Numbered from the stretch's first letter, positions 38,866-49,533 are shown. The stretch is DNA of 64,000 nucleotides from Limnohabitans sp. Rim8 (GCF_945869175.1 NZ_CAMBNZ010000005.1:1-64000), one strand, 5' to 3'. Made by a program: numbers and translations. The notes: generated by a model from the sequence alone, not told the origin.

Positions 38866-40164
38866 TCATACCCGTGGCGACAAGCCATCGGCCAAGGACA
38901 AGCGGTAAGCCCGCCAGGCCGGCCCCAAACTGGCCAACAAACCGGCCAATAAAACACCGACAGCCAAAGCCCATTGTGTGGGCAAAGGCATGGCCAATTG
39001 CAAGCGGATACCCAGCGACTGCTGCAGCCAAGGCGTGGCCAAGGCCATCCCCGCATGGGCCAACAGCACACCCAAGAAAACGCCTGAACAGGTGACCCAT
39101 AAGCCTTCGAGTGTGAGCAGGCTCAGGACATGGCGCGGCGCAGCCCCCACGGCGCGCAGCACCGCCAGTTCGCGGCGGCGCTCGTTCAGGCCCGCCAGCA
39201 CCACCGCCATGAGCGAGACCACACTCACCAACGCCACCAAAGCCGAGACAGCAAGCAAGGCATTCTCACCCAAGCCCAGCACCGACCATAACTCACCCAG
39301 AGCCACGCCGGGCATGACGCCCATCAGGGCTTCTGCTTCGTAGAGATTCACAAAGCGCTGCACATTGAATACCGCCGCCCGGCTTTTCAGGCCCACCAGG
39401 GCAGCCGTGACTTCTTCGGGCTGCAAATTGAATTTGCGCGCCTGATCGGCCGGGATTTGCCCACCCGGCATGGGCGTGCCCGCGACCCAGCCCAGGTGCA
39501 AGGCCTCCAGCGCTTGCAGGCTCACATGCACTGTTCGGTCCACCGGGGTGCCCGTGGGCGCCAGAATACCGACCACCTTGAAGGGCTTGTCGGCGTGCTC
39601 GTCGGTCTGCTGACCTTCCTGGTCATGGCCATGATCGTCGTGCAGCCCATGGCCCAGGGTGATGCTCTGGCCCAGGCCGTAACCCATTTGATGTGCCACC
39701 TCGGCGCCAATCACCGCCTCGTACAAACCGTCAAGGGTGTCTGCAAACACCGCGCCGTGTTGCAAGACCAGCGGCTGTTTGTCGCCATAGGCAAAGTGCT
39801 GAAAATAGGCGGGCGTGGTGCCCATCACGGGAAACCCCCGGTGCGAGTCCCCCAGGCTCAAGGGCACAACCCAGGACACGGAGCGGTGCTGTGCCAGTTG
39901 GCGCACGCTGTCCATGGACATGCTTTGCGGAACGCTGCCGATGTGAAACACAGAAAACAACATCAACTGCACCGGGCTGCTGCGTGCCCCCACGATCAAG
40001 TCGACGCCGCTGACCGATTGCGAAAAACTGCTGCGAATGTCGTGGCGCAGGCGCTCCAGCGTCCACAACAATGCGGTGGCCAGCGCCAGCGACACCACCA
40101 CCCACACCAAGGTGCTGCGTCGGTTCCAGGCGCTTTGCCGGGCGATGCTCAGCAGTCTGTTCAT
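38866..40164 (-). CDS. ABC transporter permease (FtsX/MacB type) with His-rich periplasmic loop
   Basis: MNRLLSIARQSAWNRRSTLVWVVVSLALATALLW; TLGHGLHDDHGHDQEGQQTDEHADKPFKVVGIL; C-terminal FtsX-type TM helices. Confidence 0.9.
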   Translation of the reverse strand: MNRLLSIARQSAWNRRSTLVWVVVSLALATALLWTLERLRHDIRSSFSQSVSGVDLIVGARSSPVQLMLFSVFHIGSVPQSMSMDSVRQLAQHRSVSWVVPLSLGDSHRGFPVMGTTPAYFQHFAYGDKQPLVLQHGAVFADTLDGLYEAVIGAEVAHQMGYGLGQSITLGHGLHDDHGHDQEGQQTDEHADKPFKVVGILAPTGTPVDRTVHVSLQALEALHLGWVAGTPMPGGQIPADQARKFNLQPEEVTAALVGLKSRAAVFNVQRFVNLYEAEALMGVMPGVALGELWSVLGLGENALLAVSALVALVSVVSLMAVVLAGLNERRRELAVLRAVGAAPRHVLSLLTLEGLWVTCSGVFLGVLLAHAGMALATPWLQQSLGIRLQLAMPLPTQWALAVGVLLAGLLASLGPAWRAYRLSLADGLSPRV

Positions 40165-40850
40165 GAGCGCACCTCCACTTGCTGCATGTCGGGCAATGAC
40201 CACCGCACATCAAAGTGCATCGCCTGTTGCTCGTCGTGGCTCACGCACACCAAGGTGCTGCCCGCGTCGCGTGCGGCCTGCAGCAGCAAGTCCATGAAGC
40301 TCTGGCGCAAGGCGGAGTCGAGCGCCGAAGTGGGCTCGTCGGCCAGGATCAGTTCGGGCTGCCCCATCAAGGCGCGGGCAGCGGCCACGCGCTGCTGCTG
40401 ACCTACCGACAAGGCGTCGGCGCGGCGGCTCCACAGAGCTTCGGGCAAGCCCATGCGCTGCAACCAGCTTTGGGCCGCAGCCTCGGGGCCACCTGCGGCC
40501 TGGCATCGTTCGCGGCGCAATTTGGAAAAGCGGCAAGGCAGTGTCACATTGTCCAGCACGCTCAGGTAAGGCAGCAAATTGAACTGCTGAAACATCACGC
40601 CCACATGGTCGGCCCGAAAGGTGTCGCGATGGCCACCCTTCAAGGCCCCCCAGTCCTGCCCCAACAAGGCCACGCGGCCTTGGTTGGGCGACAAAACACC
40701 CGCCAACAAGCCCAGCAAAGTGCTCTTGCCACAACCACTGGGGCCATGCAAAAAAACAGTCTGGCCACGTTCCACATGCAAACGCCCCAGCACCAGTGTG
40801 TCAGGCCCCCCCAGAGTCCAGGCAAAGCGCAATGGCTCGATGTCGATCAC
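40161..40850 (-). CDS. ABC transporter ATP-binding protein (LolD/MacB type)
   Basis: Walker A GPSGCGKSTLLGLL; signature ALSVGQQQRVAAARAL; Walker B LILADEPTSALDS. Confidence 0.93.
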   Translation of the reverse strand: MIDIEPLRFAWTLGGPDTLVLGRLHVERGQTVFLHGPSGCGKSTLLGLLAGVLSPNQGRVALLGQDWGALKGGHRDTFRADHVGVMFQQFNLLPYLSVLDNVTLPCRFSKLRRERCQAAGGPEAAAQSWLQRMGLPEALWSRRADALSVGQQQRVAAARALMGQPELILADEPTSALDSALRQSFMDLLLQAARDAGSTLVCVSHDEQQAMHFDVRWSLPDMQQVEVRS

Positions 40851-40885
40851 TCAGTTCTCCCTGTTGAGCAGAGCAATATACCCCG

Positions 40886-41836
40886 TCAATCGGGCACAAC
40901 GGTCTTTCTGCTGCTTTCCCTGCGGGCAATCCAGACGGTAGAGCCCAAGATGACCAAGGCCCCGGCCCAAGTCCATTCGCTGGGCACATCGCCAAACACC
41001 AGCCAACCCAAGACCGAGGCCCAGACCAGGTCGAGAAAGCGCAGCGACTGGGTGGCCGAGATCTCGGACAGCGCGAACGCCCGCGTCAGGCTGTAGTGGG
41101 CCAAGGTGCCCAGCACCCCGGTGGCTGCAAAACCCAGCCATTGAACAGGCGTGGGCATTTGCCAGTGTGGCAAGGCCATTGGCAAGCTGAGCACGGTCAC
41201 GGTGATGGCTTGCCACAGCACGATGACGCCGGGTTTCTCGTACCGGGTCAGGGCTTTGGTGATGAGAAAAGAAGCCGCAAAAACCGGCGACGAAGCCAGC
41301 ATCACCAGGTTGTACCAACCGCCATCCCCGGACATCTTGGGCAAGACCACCACCAACACGCCGGCAAACCCAATGATGGCGGCGATCCAGCGGTCTTTGC
41401 GCATGGGTTCACCCAAAAACCAGGCCGCGCCAATCATGATGAAAATCGGCCCGGTAAAACCAATGGCCGTCATGTCGGCCAAGGAAATCTTGGGCAGGGC
41501 TGTGAACCACAAAATAAGGCCCAAGGTGTGCACCCCGCCGCGCCAAAACTGCCCTGCCATGTTCACCGGCATGTAGGCGCGCCAGCCATCACGAAACACC
41601 CAGGGCAAGATCACCAACAGGCCGAACAAGTACCGCAAGAACTGCGACTGGTAAACGTCCAATTGCAAAGTCAATTCACGGGCGACGGTGTTGAGCAGGG
41701 AAAAAAGCAAGCCACCCAAAACCATCCAGACCATGCCTTGTACCGCCAGGGGCCAAGACGAAAAAGCACGGCTACTACGGTGCTGCGCCAAGCGCCACAG
41801 GCGAGGGATGGAGAAAAAGGCTTTGCGCGGTTTCAT
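40886..41836 (-). CDS. DMT superfamily (EamA) transporter
   Basis: Two EamA repeats, about 10 TM helices. Confidence 0.88.
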   Translation of the reverse strand: MKPRKAFFSIPRLWRLAQHRSSRAFSSWPLAVQGMVWMVLGGLLFSLLNTVARELTLQLDVYQSQFLRYLFGLLVILPWVFRDGWRAYMPVNMAGQFWRGGVHTLGLILWFTALPKISLADMTAIGFTGPIFIMIGAAWFLGEPMRKDRWIAAIIGFAGVLVVVLPKMSGDGGWYNLVMLASSPVFAASFLITKALTRYEKPGVIVLWQAITVTVLSLPMALPHWQMPTPVQWLGFAATGVLGTLAHYSLTRAFALSEISATQSLRFLDLVWASVLGWLVFGDVPSEWTWAGALVILGSTVWIARRESSRKTVVPD

Positions 41837-41918
41837 GCGCAGCCTGAGGGCTTGAGGTCAATCACCCAACCATCTTAGGCCCAGTCAGCGACCCACGGGG
41901 TCGCTTGGGTTACGTCAT

Positions 41919-42797
41919 TCAGCGCTCAGCGCTGTTTTGCAAAGCGGCAATGCGCTCTTCGATCGGTGGGTGGGTGCTGAACAACTGACCAATGCCACCG
42001 GCAATGCCCATGGCCGCCATGGTCTTGGGCAATTCGGCCGTGTGCACACCACCCAAACGGGCCAAAGCGTTGATCATCGGCTGCTTGCGACCCATCAATT
42101 GGGCAGCGCTGGCATCGGCTCGAAACTCGCGCTGACGGCTGAACCAGGCCACAATGATCGCGGCCACAAAGCCCAGCAGGATGTCCATCACGATGGTAGT
42201 GATGTAGTAGCCCATGCCAGGGCCTGTGTTTTCTTCGTCGTTTTTGCGCAAAAAGCTGTCCACGGCATAACCCACAATGCGCGAGATGAAGACCACAAAG
42301 GTGTTCATCACGCCCTGGATCAGGGTCATGGTGACCATGTCACCGTTGGCAATGTGCGCCACTTCATGGGCGAGCACGGCCTCAATTTCTTCGTGGGTCA
42401 TGTTTTGCAGCAAACCTGTGGACACGGCCACCAAGGCCGAATCGCGGAATGCGCCAGTTGCAAAGGCGTTCGGATCGCCTTCAAAAATACCAACTTCGGG
42501 CATGCCGATGCCCGATTTGTCAGCCAGTTTGCGCACGGTGTCCACGATCCATGCTTCGTCTGCATTGGCCGGTTGGGCGATGACTTGAACGCCCGATGAC
42601 CACTTGGCCAAGGGTTTGCTGATGAGCAAAGAAATGATGGCACCGCCAAAACCCATGATCAGCGCAAAGCCCAGCAAAGCGCCCAGGTTCAGGCCGTTGG
42701 CCGTCAAAAAGCGGTTGACGCCCAGCAAATTGGCAACGATCCCCAACACCAGCACCACGGCCAGGTTGGTCATGACAAAAAGAAAAATGCGTTTCAT
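41919..42797 (-). CDS. htpX: Membrane zinc metalloprotease HtpX
   Basis: [32 protein letters not shown]. Confidence 0.96.
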   Translation of the reverse strand: MKRIFLFVMTNLAVVLVLGIVANLLGVNRFLTANGLNLGALLGFALIMGFGGAIISLLISKPLAKWSSGVQVIAQPANADEAWIVDTVRKLADKSGIGMPEVGIFEGDPNAFATGAFRDSALVAVSTGLLQNMTHEEIEAVLAHEVAHIANGDMVTMTLIQGVMNTFVVFISRIVGYAVDSFLRKNDEENTGPGMGYYITTIVMDILLGFVAAIIVAWFSRQREFRADASAAQLMGRKQPMINALARLGGVHTAELPKTMAAMGIAGGIGQLFSTHPPIEERIAALQNSAER

Positions 42798-42866
42798 GTT
42801 GAGTTTCACTTTCACCCGAAAGACGCGGGCACGTTGGAACGGATATTAGGGGGTCCGAATCCAAAA

Positions 42867-43697
42867 TCAAGCCGGGGGTTCGATTTCCGAATTGGCGTAC
42901 GGTTTTTCAGGGGCGGCAGTCCAGCGGCGCGGGCGAAACACGCTCGCATCGCGATAAAAGGCGGGGTCCTCGTTGGCAGGCCACCAGCCGGGCACACCCA
43001 ACAAAGGCAAGGGGCTGAAGGGTTTGCTGGCCAGTTTGTCCGGCGACAGGTCTTGCGCCAGCCAGGCATCAAGATCGGCCGCACCCACCTCTTGCGGCAC
43101 CCGCCACAGGTGCACGGTGATCGATTTGTAAGGCTGCACGGCTTTCTCAAGCGCGGCATGGCCAAAGGCCCACAGGCGGGTGTGCGCCCATTGGGCACGC
43201 CCATCGACCAAAGCCTCGGTCCACCGGTGTTCGGTCAATGCGGTCCACAACGCGTCCGAAGGCTGAATAAGCCAAGCGTTTTCGTCGAACACGGTGGCTG
43301 CGTCTCGCACCGGACCGCGCTCTTGGCCCACGCCGGCACGGGCGATCTCGCTGGCCTGCAATTGGTTCAAACGCTTTTTGGCCAGCGGGAAGTGCATCCA
43401 GCACAAAGCATTGAAGAAGTCGTGCAAACCCTCGCGGGTGGGCACCTGGCCGTGGGCAAAGATGAAGTCTTCGTAGGCCTGACCCTCGGGCAAGTCGGCT
43501 TGCGGCACGAAGCGCACGGGCAGGTGGTCACGCGCTTGATTCAAGGCTTGAGCTTGAGGGCAACCGGCAGCGACTTGCTGGGCGATGGGTTTGCCCAAGG
43601 CCCGCCAGTCGGCCAGCCAAGGGGCTTGCCAATCGATGTCGGGCACGCTCAGGGCAGATGACGGGACGCACCTGCGCCCCGTCCGGTTCGGATTCAC
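42867..43697 (-). CDS. DUF3025 domain-containing protein
   Basis: PLPVRFVPQAD-like region, GLHDFFNALCWMHFPLAKKRLNQLQ. Confidence 0.82.
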   Translation of the reverse strand: MNPNRTGRRCVPSSALSVPDIDWQAPWLADWRALGKPIAQQVAAGCPQAQALNQARDHLPVRFVPQADLPEGQAYEDFIFAHGQVPTREGLHDFFNALCWMHFPLAKKRLNQLQASEIARAGVGQERGPVRDAATVFDENAWLIQPSDALWTALTEHRWTEALVDGRAQWAHTRLWAFGHAALEKAVQPYKSITVHLWRVPQEVGAADLDAWLAQDLSPDKLASKPFSPLPLLGVPGWWPANEDPAFYRDASVFRPRRWTAAPEKPYANSEIEPPA

Positions 43698-43705
43698 GCT
43701 GTGGC

Positions 43706-44743
43706 TCAGGGGTTCACCATCCGCCAGGGCAGGCTTTCACCCGAGCGCAGCGGCTTGAGCTCGGCCTCCCCAAAAGCAAAGCTTTCGGCCGGTGTCCAGC
43801 TTTCGCGGCGCAGCGTGACGGTGCCGCTGTTGCGCGGCAGGCCATAAAAGTCAGCGCCGAAGAAACTGGCAAAACCCTCGAGTTGGCCCAAGGCACCGGC
43901 TTGGTCAAAGGCCTCGGCGTACAGCTCAATGGCCGCGTGCGCGGTGTAGCAACCCGCGCAACCGCTGGCGTGTTCTTTGAGGTGGGCTGGATGCGGGGCA
44001 CTGTCGGTCCCCAAAAAGAACCGGGCGTTGCCGCCGGTGGCCGCTTGCACCAGGGCCAGCCGGTGCGTCTCGCGCTTGAGCACGGGAAGGCAATAGTAAT
44101 GCGGACGCATGCCCCCCAAAAACAGGGCATTGCGGTTGTACAGCAGGTGGTGGGCGGTGATGGTCGCGCCCAGGTTCGCGTCGCCTGCGGCCACGTACTG
44201 CGCGGCTTCTTTCGTGGTGATGTGCTCCATCACGATTTTGAGGCCCGGAAAGTCGCGGCGCAGGGGGATCAATTGCTGCTCAATGAACACGGCTTCGCGG
44301 TCAAACAGATCGATGTCGGAGGAGGTGACCTCGCCGTGCACCAGCAGCAGCACACCTTCGCGTTGCATGGCTTCGAGCACGGGGTAGATCTTGCGCAAAT
44401 CGGTCACACCCGCGTCGCTGTTGGTGGTGGCACCCGCCGGGTACAGCTTGCAGGCCACCACGCCAGCGGCTTTGGCGCGGGCGATTTCGGCCGGGGCCAA
44501 GTTGTCGGTCAGGTACAGCGTCATCAAAGGCTCAAAGCTCAAGCCATGGGGCACAGCGGCCAGGATGCGCGCCTTGTAGGCCAAGGCCTGTTCGGCAGTG
44601 GTCACCGGCGGCTTGAGGTTGGGCATGATGACCGCGCGGCCAAACTGCGCGGCGGTGTGGGGCACCACCACGCTCAGGGCGGCGCCGTCGCGCACGTGCA
44701 GATGCCAGTCGTCAGGGCGGGTGAAGGTGATTTCTTGAGTCAT
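43706..44743 (-). CDS. pyrC: Dihydroorotase
   Basis: [45 protein letters not shown]. Confidence 0.96.
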   Translation of the reverse strand: MTQEITFTRPDDWHLHVRDGAALSVVVPHTAAQFGRAVIMPNLKPPVTTAEQALAYKARILAAVPHGLSFEPLMTLYLTDNLAPAEIARAKAAGVVACKLYPAGATTNSDAGVTDLRKIYPVLEAMQREGVLLLVHGEVTSSDIDLFDREAVFIEQQLIPLRRDFPGLKIVMEHITTKEAAQYVAAGDANLGATITAHHLLYNRNALFLGGMRPHYYCLPVLKRETHRLALVQAATGGNARFFLGTDSAPHPAHLKEHASGCAGCYTAHAAIELYAEAFDQAGALGQLEGFASFFGADFYGLPRNSGTVTLRRESWTPAESFAFGEAELKPLRSGESLPWRMVNP

Positions 44744-44776
44744 GGAGAGTATTGTCGCAAACCTCGAAACCTCGCC

Positions 44777-45532
44777 TCAATGCCCCAAAATTTTGGACAG
44801 AAAGTCTTGTGCCCGGTCGGTCTGAGGTGAGTCAAAGAACTGCTGCGGAGGCGCTTGTTCAACCACTTGGCCTTGATCCATGAAAATGACGCGGTCAGCC
44901 ACGGCCTTGGCAAAGCCCATTTCATGCGTCACGCACAGCATGGTCATGCCCTGGCCGGTCAGCTCGATCATCACGTCCAGCACTTCCTTGATCATCTCGG
45001 GGTCCAGCGCCGAAGTGGGCTCATCGAACAGCATGATCTTGGGTGTGAGACACAGCGCACGCGCAATGGCCACGCGTTGCTGCTGCCCGCCGGACAATTG
45101 CAAGGGGTACTTATGGGCATGCTCCGAAATGCGCACACGCTCGAGCTGCACCATGGCTTTGTCCACCGCTTCCTTGCGCGGCATCTTGGCCACCCAAGTG
45201 GGCGACAAAATCAGGTTTTCCAAGACCGTCAGGTGCGGGAACAGGTTGAACTGCTGGAACACCATGCCCACCTCGCGGCGCACTTTGTCAATACCTTTGA
45301 GATCATCACCCAGCAAGGTGCCATCCACGGTCAGCGTGCCTTCTTGGTATTCCTCGAGGGCGTTGATGCAACGGATCAGGGTGGACTTACCCGAGCCCGA
45401 AGGACCGCAAATGACGACTTTTTCGCCTTTGGCAAATTGCAGGTTCACATCGCGCAGCACATGGTAGCCATTGCTGGCATACCACTTGTTCACGCCTTTG
45501 AATTCAATCAGGGGGGTAGCGTTGGAGGTCAT
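44777..45532 (-). CDS. aapP: Amino-acid ABC transporter ATP-binding protein (AapP/GlnQ type)
   Basis: NKWYASNGYHVLRDVNLQFAKGEKVVICGPSGSGKSTLIRCINALE. Confidence 0.92.
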   Translation of the reverse strand: MTSNATPLIEFKGVNKWYASNGYHVLRDVNLQFAKGEKVVICGPSGSGKSTLIRCINALEEYQEGTLTVDGTLLGDDLKGIDKVRREVGMVFQQFNLFPHLTVLENLILSPTWVAKMPRKEAVDKAMVQLERVRISEHAHKYPLQLSGGQQQRVAIARALCLTPKIMLFDEPTSALDPEMIKEVLDVMIELTGQGMTMLCVTHEMGFAKAVADRVIFMDQGQVVEQAPPQQFFDSPQTDRAQDFLSKILGH

Positions 45533-45546
45533 AGAAGGTCTTTCGT

Positions 45547-46650
45547 TCAACGGACTTTGCTCACAGCTGTGCGGTCTTCAATCCACAAGCTGTAGCGCGA
45601 CATGGCAAAGCAGAACGCGAAATAAATGAAGGTGATGAAGAGGTAGGCTTCGATCTTGAAGGGACGCCAGTCGGCATCGGAGTTGAGCGCCAGACCCAAG
45701 GCACCCGTCAACTCGTACAGCGACACAATGGTCACCAAAGAAGTGTCTTTGAACAAGCCGATGAAGGTGTTCATGATGGAAGGCACCACGGTGGCCAGCG
45801 CCTGCGGCAGCACAATCATGCGTTGGGTCTGCCAGTAGCTCAGCCCCAGGGTGGCCGCCGCTTCGGTCTGCCCTTTGGGCAAAGCCTGCAAGCCGCCGCG
45901 GATGACTTCGGCCATGTAAGCCCCTGAAAACAGGGTGATGCCCACCACCACACGCACAAGCACGTCGATCTTCACGCCTTCGGGCATGAACAGCGGCAGC
46001 ATGAAGGAAGCCATGAACAGCACAGTGATCAGCGGCACGCCCCGCACCAACTCCACGTAAAGCGTGCACAAGGTCTTGATGGCCGGCATGTTGGAGCGCC
46101 GACCCAGCGCCACGAAGATGGCCAGAGGAAAGGCCAGCGTCATGGAAATCACCGTGAGCATCACCGTCAGCGGCAAGCCGCCCCACTGGTCGGTGTCGAC
46201 CGGGGTCAGACCCCCAAAGCCACCCTTCATGAGCACGAAGTAAACGGACAGCATGACCAACCAGACCAGCGGCAAAGCCTTGTTCCAAAAACGCGGCATG
46301 CAACTGATAACCACCACGCCCAACATCAGGGCTGTGGCGATCACCGGCCGCCAGTGCTCTGCTTCGGGGTAGCGGCCCATGACGATCAAGCGGCCTTTTT
46401 CGGAGATCACACCCCAGCAAGCCCCCACACCGCGCATGTCGTTACAGGCTTGCAAATGACTGCCGAAAACAGCCTGAAACAAGGCCCAGTCAAGCGAAGA
46501 CACCAGGGCCAGAAAGCCCAGAGCCAGCAAGACCAGCGACAAAACAGCGTTACCTACACTGGAGAACAGATTGGCACGCAACCAAGCCAGAGGACCTGAG
46601 CTGCGACCAGGCATAGGCCTGGCATCCAAGGATTTGAAAACATTGCTCAT
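45547..46650 (-). CDS. aapM: Amino-acid ABC transporter permease (AapM type)
   Basis: Long N-terminus, WGGLPLTVMLTVISMTLAFPLAIFVALGRRS; YVELVRGVPLITVLFM. Confidence 0.88.
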   Translation of the reverse strand: MSNVFKSLDARPMPGRSSGPLAWLRANLFSSVGNAVLSLVLLALGFLALVSSLDWALFQAVFGSHLQACNDMRGVGACWGVISEKGRLIVMGRYPEAEHWRPVIATALMLGVVVISCMPRFWNKALPLVWLVMLSVYFVLMKGGFGGLTPVDTDQWGGLPLTVMLTVISMTLAFPLAIFVALGRRSNMPAIKTLCTLYVELVRGVPLITVLFMASFMLPLFMPEGVKIDVLVRVVVGITLFSGAYMAEVIRGGLQALPKGQTEAAATLGLSYWQTQRMIVLPQALATVVPSIMNTFIGLFKDTSLVTIVSLYELTGALGLALNSDADWRPFKIEAYLFITFIYFAFCFAMSRYSLWIEDRTAVSKVR

Positions 46651-46651
46651 G

Positions 46652-47851
46652 TCAGCGCTCCTGAATGGCGGCACTGGCATTGAACCAGTTCATGAGGGCC
46701 GAAGTGATGAGGGACAGCGTCAAATACACCAACATCACGATGGACAAGGCCTCGATGGCCCGGCCTGTCTGGTTCAGTGTGGTGTTGGCAATCGACACCA
46801 GTTCGGGATAGCCGATGGCCACCGCCAAAGAAGAATTTTTCGTCAGGTTCAGGTATTGGCTGGTGAGCGGAGGAATGATCACCCGCAGCGCCTGGGGCAA
46901 GACCACCAAACGCATGGATTGGCTTTTGCTCAAGCCCAAAGAAGCCGAGGCTTCATGCTGACCCAAGGACACGGAGGCGATGCCAGACCGGACCACCTCG
47001 GCAATAAAGGACGCGGTGTAGAAAACCAAGCCGCACAGCAAGGCCATGAACTCGGGGCTGAACACGCCTCCGTCTTCAATCTGGAAGTCGCCCACTTTGG
47101 GAACATTCCACTCGGAAGGCGCACCCCCAGCCAACCAGCCCAAGACCATCAAGGCCAAGCTGACTGCCAAAGACACTCCCCAAACCGGACGGGTTTGACC
47201 TGTTTGGTCGAAATAAGCTTTGGCCTTGCGGCGGTAATAGATGGCAAACACCCCCCCCAAAGCAGCACCCAAAAGGGCCAGCGTTTGTCCGAGTTGCCAT
47301 TCGGGCCAAGGGAATGAAACTCCGTTTTTACTGAGGTAAAAATTGCCCAACTTCCAGGCCTTGTCGAAATCGGGCAATGCTTCGGTGAACACCAAATACC
47401 AAATCAACAACTGCAGGTAAACCGGGACATTGCGAAAGAACTCAACGTAGACATAGCAAACCTTGCGCACCAAGTAGTTGGCGGAAAACCGCCCCACACC
47501 CAACAGCACGCCCAACACAGTTGCCAACACTATGCCGATCACAGCCACCTTGAGCGTGTTGAGCATGCCAATGAAAAAGGCCACCAGATAAGTGCTGTTG
47601 GACGCGTACTCGATCATCGTTTCACTGATGTCAAAGCCAAACGGTTGGAACAAAAAGTCGTAACCGCTTTGGATGCCACGCAATCGCATGTTCGTCAGCG
47701 TGTTGCGCACCAGCAAGCCCACCAAGGCCAGAGCGGACAAAATCGCGACGATCTGGTAAAGGACCGATCGCCCTTCGCGGCTGCGCCAAGAAATGGATCG
47801 GTTTTTCTTGCCAGGCAAAGGCCTGGCCTCGATCATGGAAAAATGGGACAT
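46652..47851 (-). CDS. aapQ: Amino-acid ABC transporter permease (AapQ type)
   Basis: NTLKVAVIGIVLATVLGVLLGVGRFSANYLVRKVCYVYVEFFRNVPVYLQLLIWY. Confidence 0.9.
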   Translation of the reverse strand: MSHFSMIEARPLPGKKNRSISWRSREGRSVLYQIVAILSALALVGLLVRNTLTNMRLRGIQSGYDFLFQPFGFDISETMIEYASNSTYLVAFFIGMLNTLKVAVIGIVLATVLGVLLGVGRFSANYLVRKVCYVYVEFFRNVPVYLQLLIWYLVFTEALPDFDKAWKLGNFYLSKNGVSFPWPEWQLGQTLALLGAALGGVFAIYYRRKAKAYFDQTGQTRPVWGVSLAVSLALMVLGWLAGGAPSEWNVPKVGDFQIEDGGVFSPEFMALLCGLVFYTASFIAEVVRSGIASVSLGQHEASASLGLSKSQSMRLVVLPQALRVIIPPLTSQYLNLTKNSSLAVAIGYPELVSIANTTLNQTGRAIEALSIVMLVYLTLSLITSALMNWFNASAAIQER

Positions 47852-47880
47852 GGACAGGGCCTGAAGAAAACCACGGTTAC

Positions 47881-47909
47881 AAAAGATACGCCCCGAGAAG
47901 GGGCGTATC
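47881..47909 (-). terminator. Hairpin/partial terminator between aapJ and aapQ
   Basis: Minus strand GATACGCCCC-TTCTC-GGGGCGTATC-TTTT. Confidence 0.6.
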
Positions 47910-47933
47910 CAAAGTCTTTAAGTCAGACTGAAA

Positions 47934-48962
47934 TCAACGAAGGGGGGCTGCGTACATCAAGCCACCTTTGCTCCACTGATTGTTCAGGCCGCGTGGCAAG
48001 TTGATGGCCGTCTTGGGGCCCACGTTGCGCTCAAACATCTCGCCATAGTTGCCCGTGGTCTTGATGGCGCGGGCCAACCATTCTTTGTCCAGACCCAGGT
48101 GTTTGCCCAAATCTTCTGTGGCGCCCAACAAACGGCCCACTTGGGGGTTGTCGCTGGTTTTCATCTGGTCCACATTGGCTTGGGTGATGCCATACTCTTC
48201 GGCTTCGACCAAGCCACTCAAGACCCATTTGTTGATGGCAAACCACTCGTCATCGCCGCGGCGAACCATAGGGCCCAAAGGCTCTTTGGAGATCAAGTCA
48301 GGCAAAACAACGTGTGCCGCTGGATCTTTGGCTTCTTTGGCGCGAACCGAAGCGAGACCCGATGCGTCGGTGGTGTAAGCCTGGCAACGGCCAGAGAAGT
48401 AAGCGCCAGTGGCCGCTTCCACTTTCTCAAACACCACGGGCTTGAGGTTCAGCTTGTTGGCACGGGAGAAATCGGTCAGGTTTTTCTCGGTGGTGGTGCC
48501 AGACTGCACGCAAATCGTTGCACCCTTGAGTTGCTTGGCGCTGGTGATTTTGCCTTTTGGCACCATGAAGCCTTGGCCGTCATAGTAATTGGCACCGATG
48601 AAATGCAAACCCAAAGAGCCATCGCGGTTCAAGGTGTTGGTGGTATTGCGAGCCAACACATCCACTTCACCGGACTGCAAAGCGGTGAAGCGCTGTTGCG
48701 CTGTCAAAGGCACGTATTTGACTTTGGTGGCGTCGCTCAGCACGGCTGCGGCCAGCGCACGGCAATGGTCGACATCCAGACCTGACCAGTTGCCGCTGGA
48801 GTCAGCCGCAGAAAAGCCTGCCAAGCCCGTGTTGACGCCGCAAACGATTTGTCCGCGTTGCTTGATCTGGTCCAGTGTTTTGCCCGCCATGGCCGAAGTG
48901 CCGGCCATCAAGCCGGCGGTTGCCAATACGGCAGCGATCACGGTATGCGCATGATTTTTCAT
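47934..48962 (-). CDS. aapJ: Amino-acid ABC transporter substrate-binding protein (AapJ type)
   Basis: TLDQIKQRGQIVCGVNTGLAGFSAADSSGNWSGLDVDHCRALAAAVL. Confidence 0.93.
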   Translation of the reverse strand: MKNHAHTVIAAVLATAGLMAGTSAMAGKTLDQIKQRGQIVCGVNTGLAGFSAADSSGNWSGLDVDHCRALAAAVLSDATKVKYVPLTAQQRFTALQSGEVDVLARNTTNTLNRDGSLGLHFIGANYYDGQGFMVPKGKITSAKQLKGATICVQSGTTTEKNLTDFSRANKLNLKPVVFEKVEAATGAYFSGRCQAYTTDASGLASVRAKEAKDPAAHVVLPDLISKEPLGPMVRRGDDEWFAINKWVLSGLVEAEEYGITQANVDQMKTSDNPQVGRLLGATEDLGKHLGLDKEWLARAIKTTGNYGEMFERNVGPKTAINLPRGLNNQWSKGGLMYAAPLR

Positions 48963-49235
48963 GGTTTGTTCCTCTTTCCAATGTTGAGCGGCAAAACGCC
49001 ACTTGATGATTAAAAGCCAAATCTGAGACCGAACTGCCTAGGAGCTTCCCTAGGTGGGGTCCGCACTCAAAAAACCGAAAGGCCGCACCATCTTGATGCA
49101 AGGACCCAACCCGCAGTCCTTCAAAGCACAAAACGCGCCCGAATCGCGGCTTGGAAGGATTGTGCGGTAAAAAGCGGCCGCCCCCCGTAGCCCCTTGAAA
49201 TGAATAGGGTCTCTCTGCACAGCGTCCCAACTGTT

Positions 49236-49505
49236 TCAAGAGGCCGCATCTTGATCACGCAGCAAGACCCGCATGTTTTGCAGCGCCTGCAGAAATCCCA
49301 AAGCCTGGGCATACAAGATCTGCCCTGCCGGTGTCAATTGGGTGGGGTAAGAACTGCGGTCCACCAAATCGGTCCCCGCCCATGCCTCCAGCGACTGGAT
49401 GCGCCGCGAAAAAGCCGGCTGCGTGACATGCCGTAACTGAGCCGAGCGGCTGAAACTGCGGGTTTCAGCCAAACTCACAAAATCTTCAAGCCACTTGGTT
49501 TCCAT
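49236..49505 (-). pseudogene. Truncated LysR-type regulator (wHTH + linker only)
   Basis: METKWLEDFVSLAETRSFSRSAQLRHVTQPAFSRRIQSLEAWAGTDLVDRSSYPTQLTPAGQILYAQALGFLQALQNMRVLLRDQDAAS*; no effector domain follows. Confidence 0.75.
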
Positions 49506-49533
49506 CGGTGATGGGTTCCTGTCCTTGTGCGGT

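Noticed and set aside
41887-41905. Hairpin AGCGACCC-acg-GGGTCGCT after htpX
   Set aside because: No U-tract on the minus strand; insufficient to call a terminator
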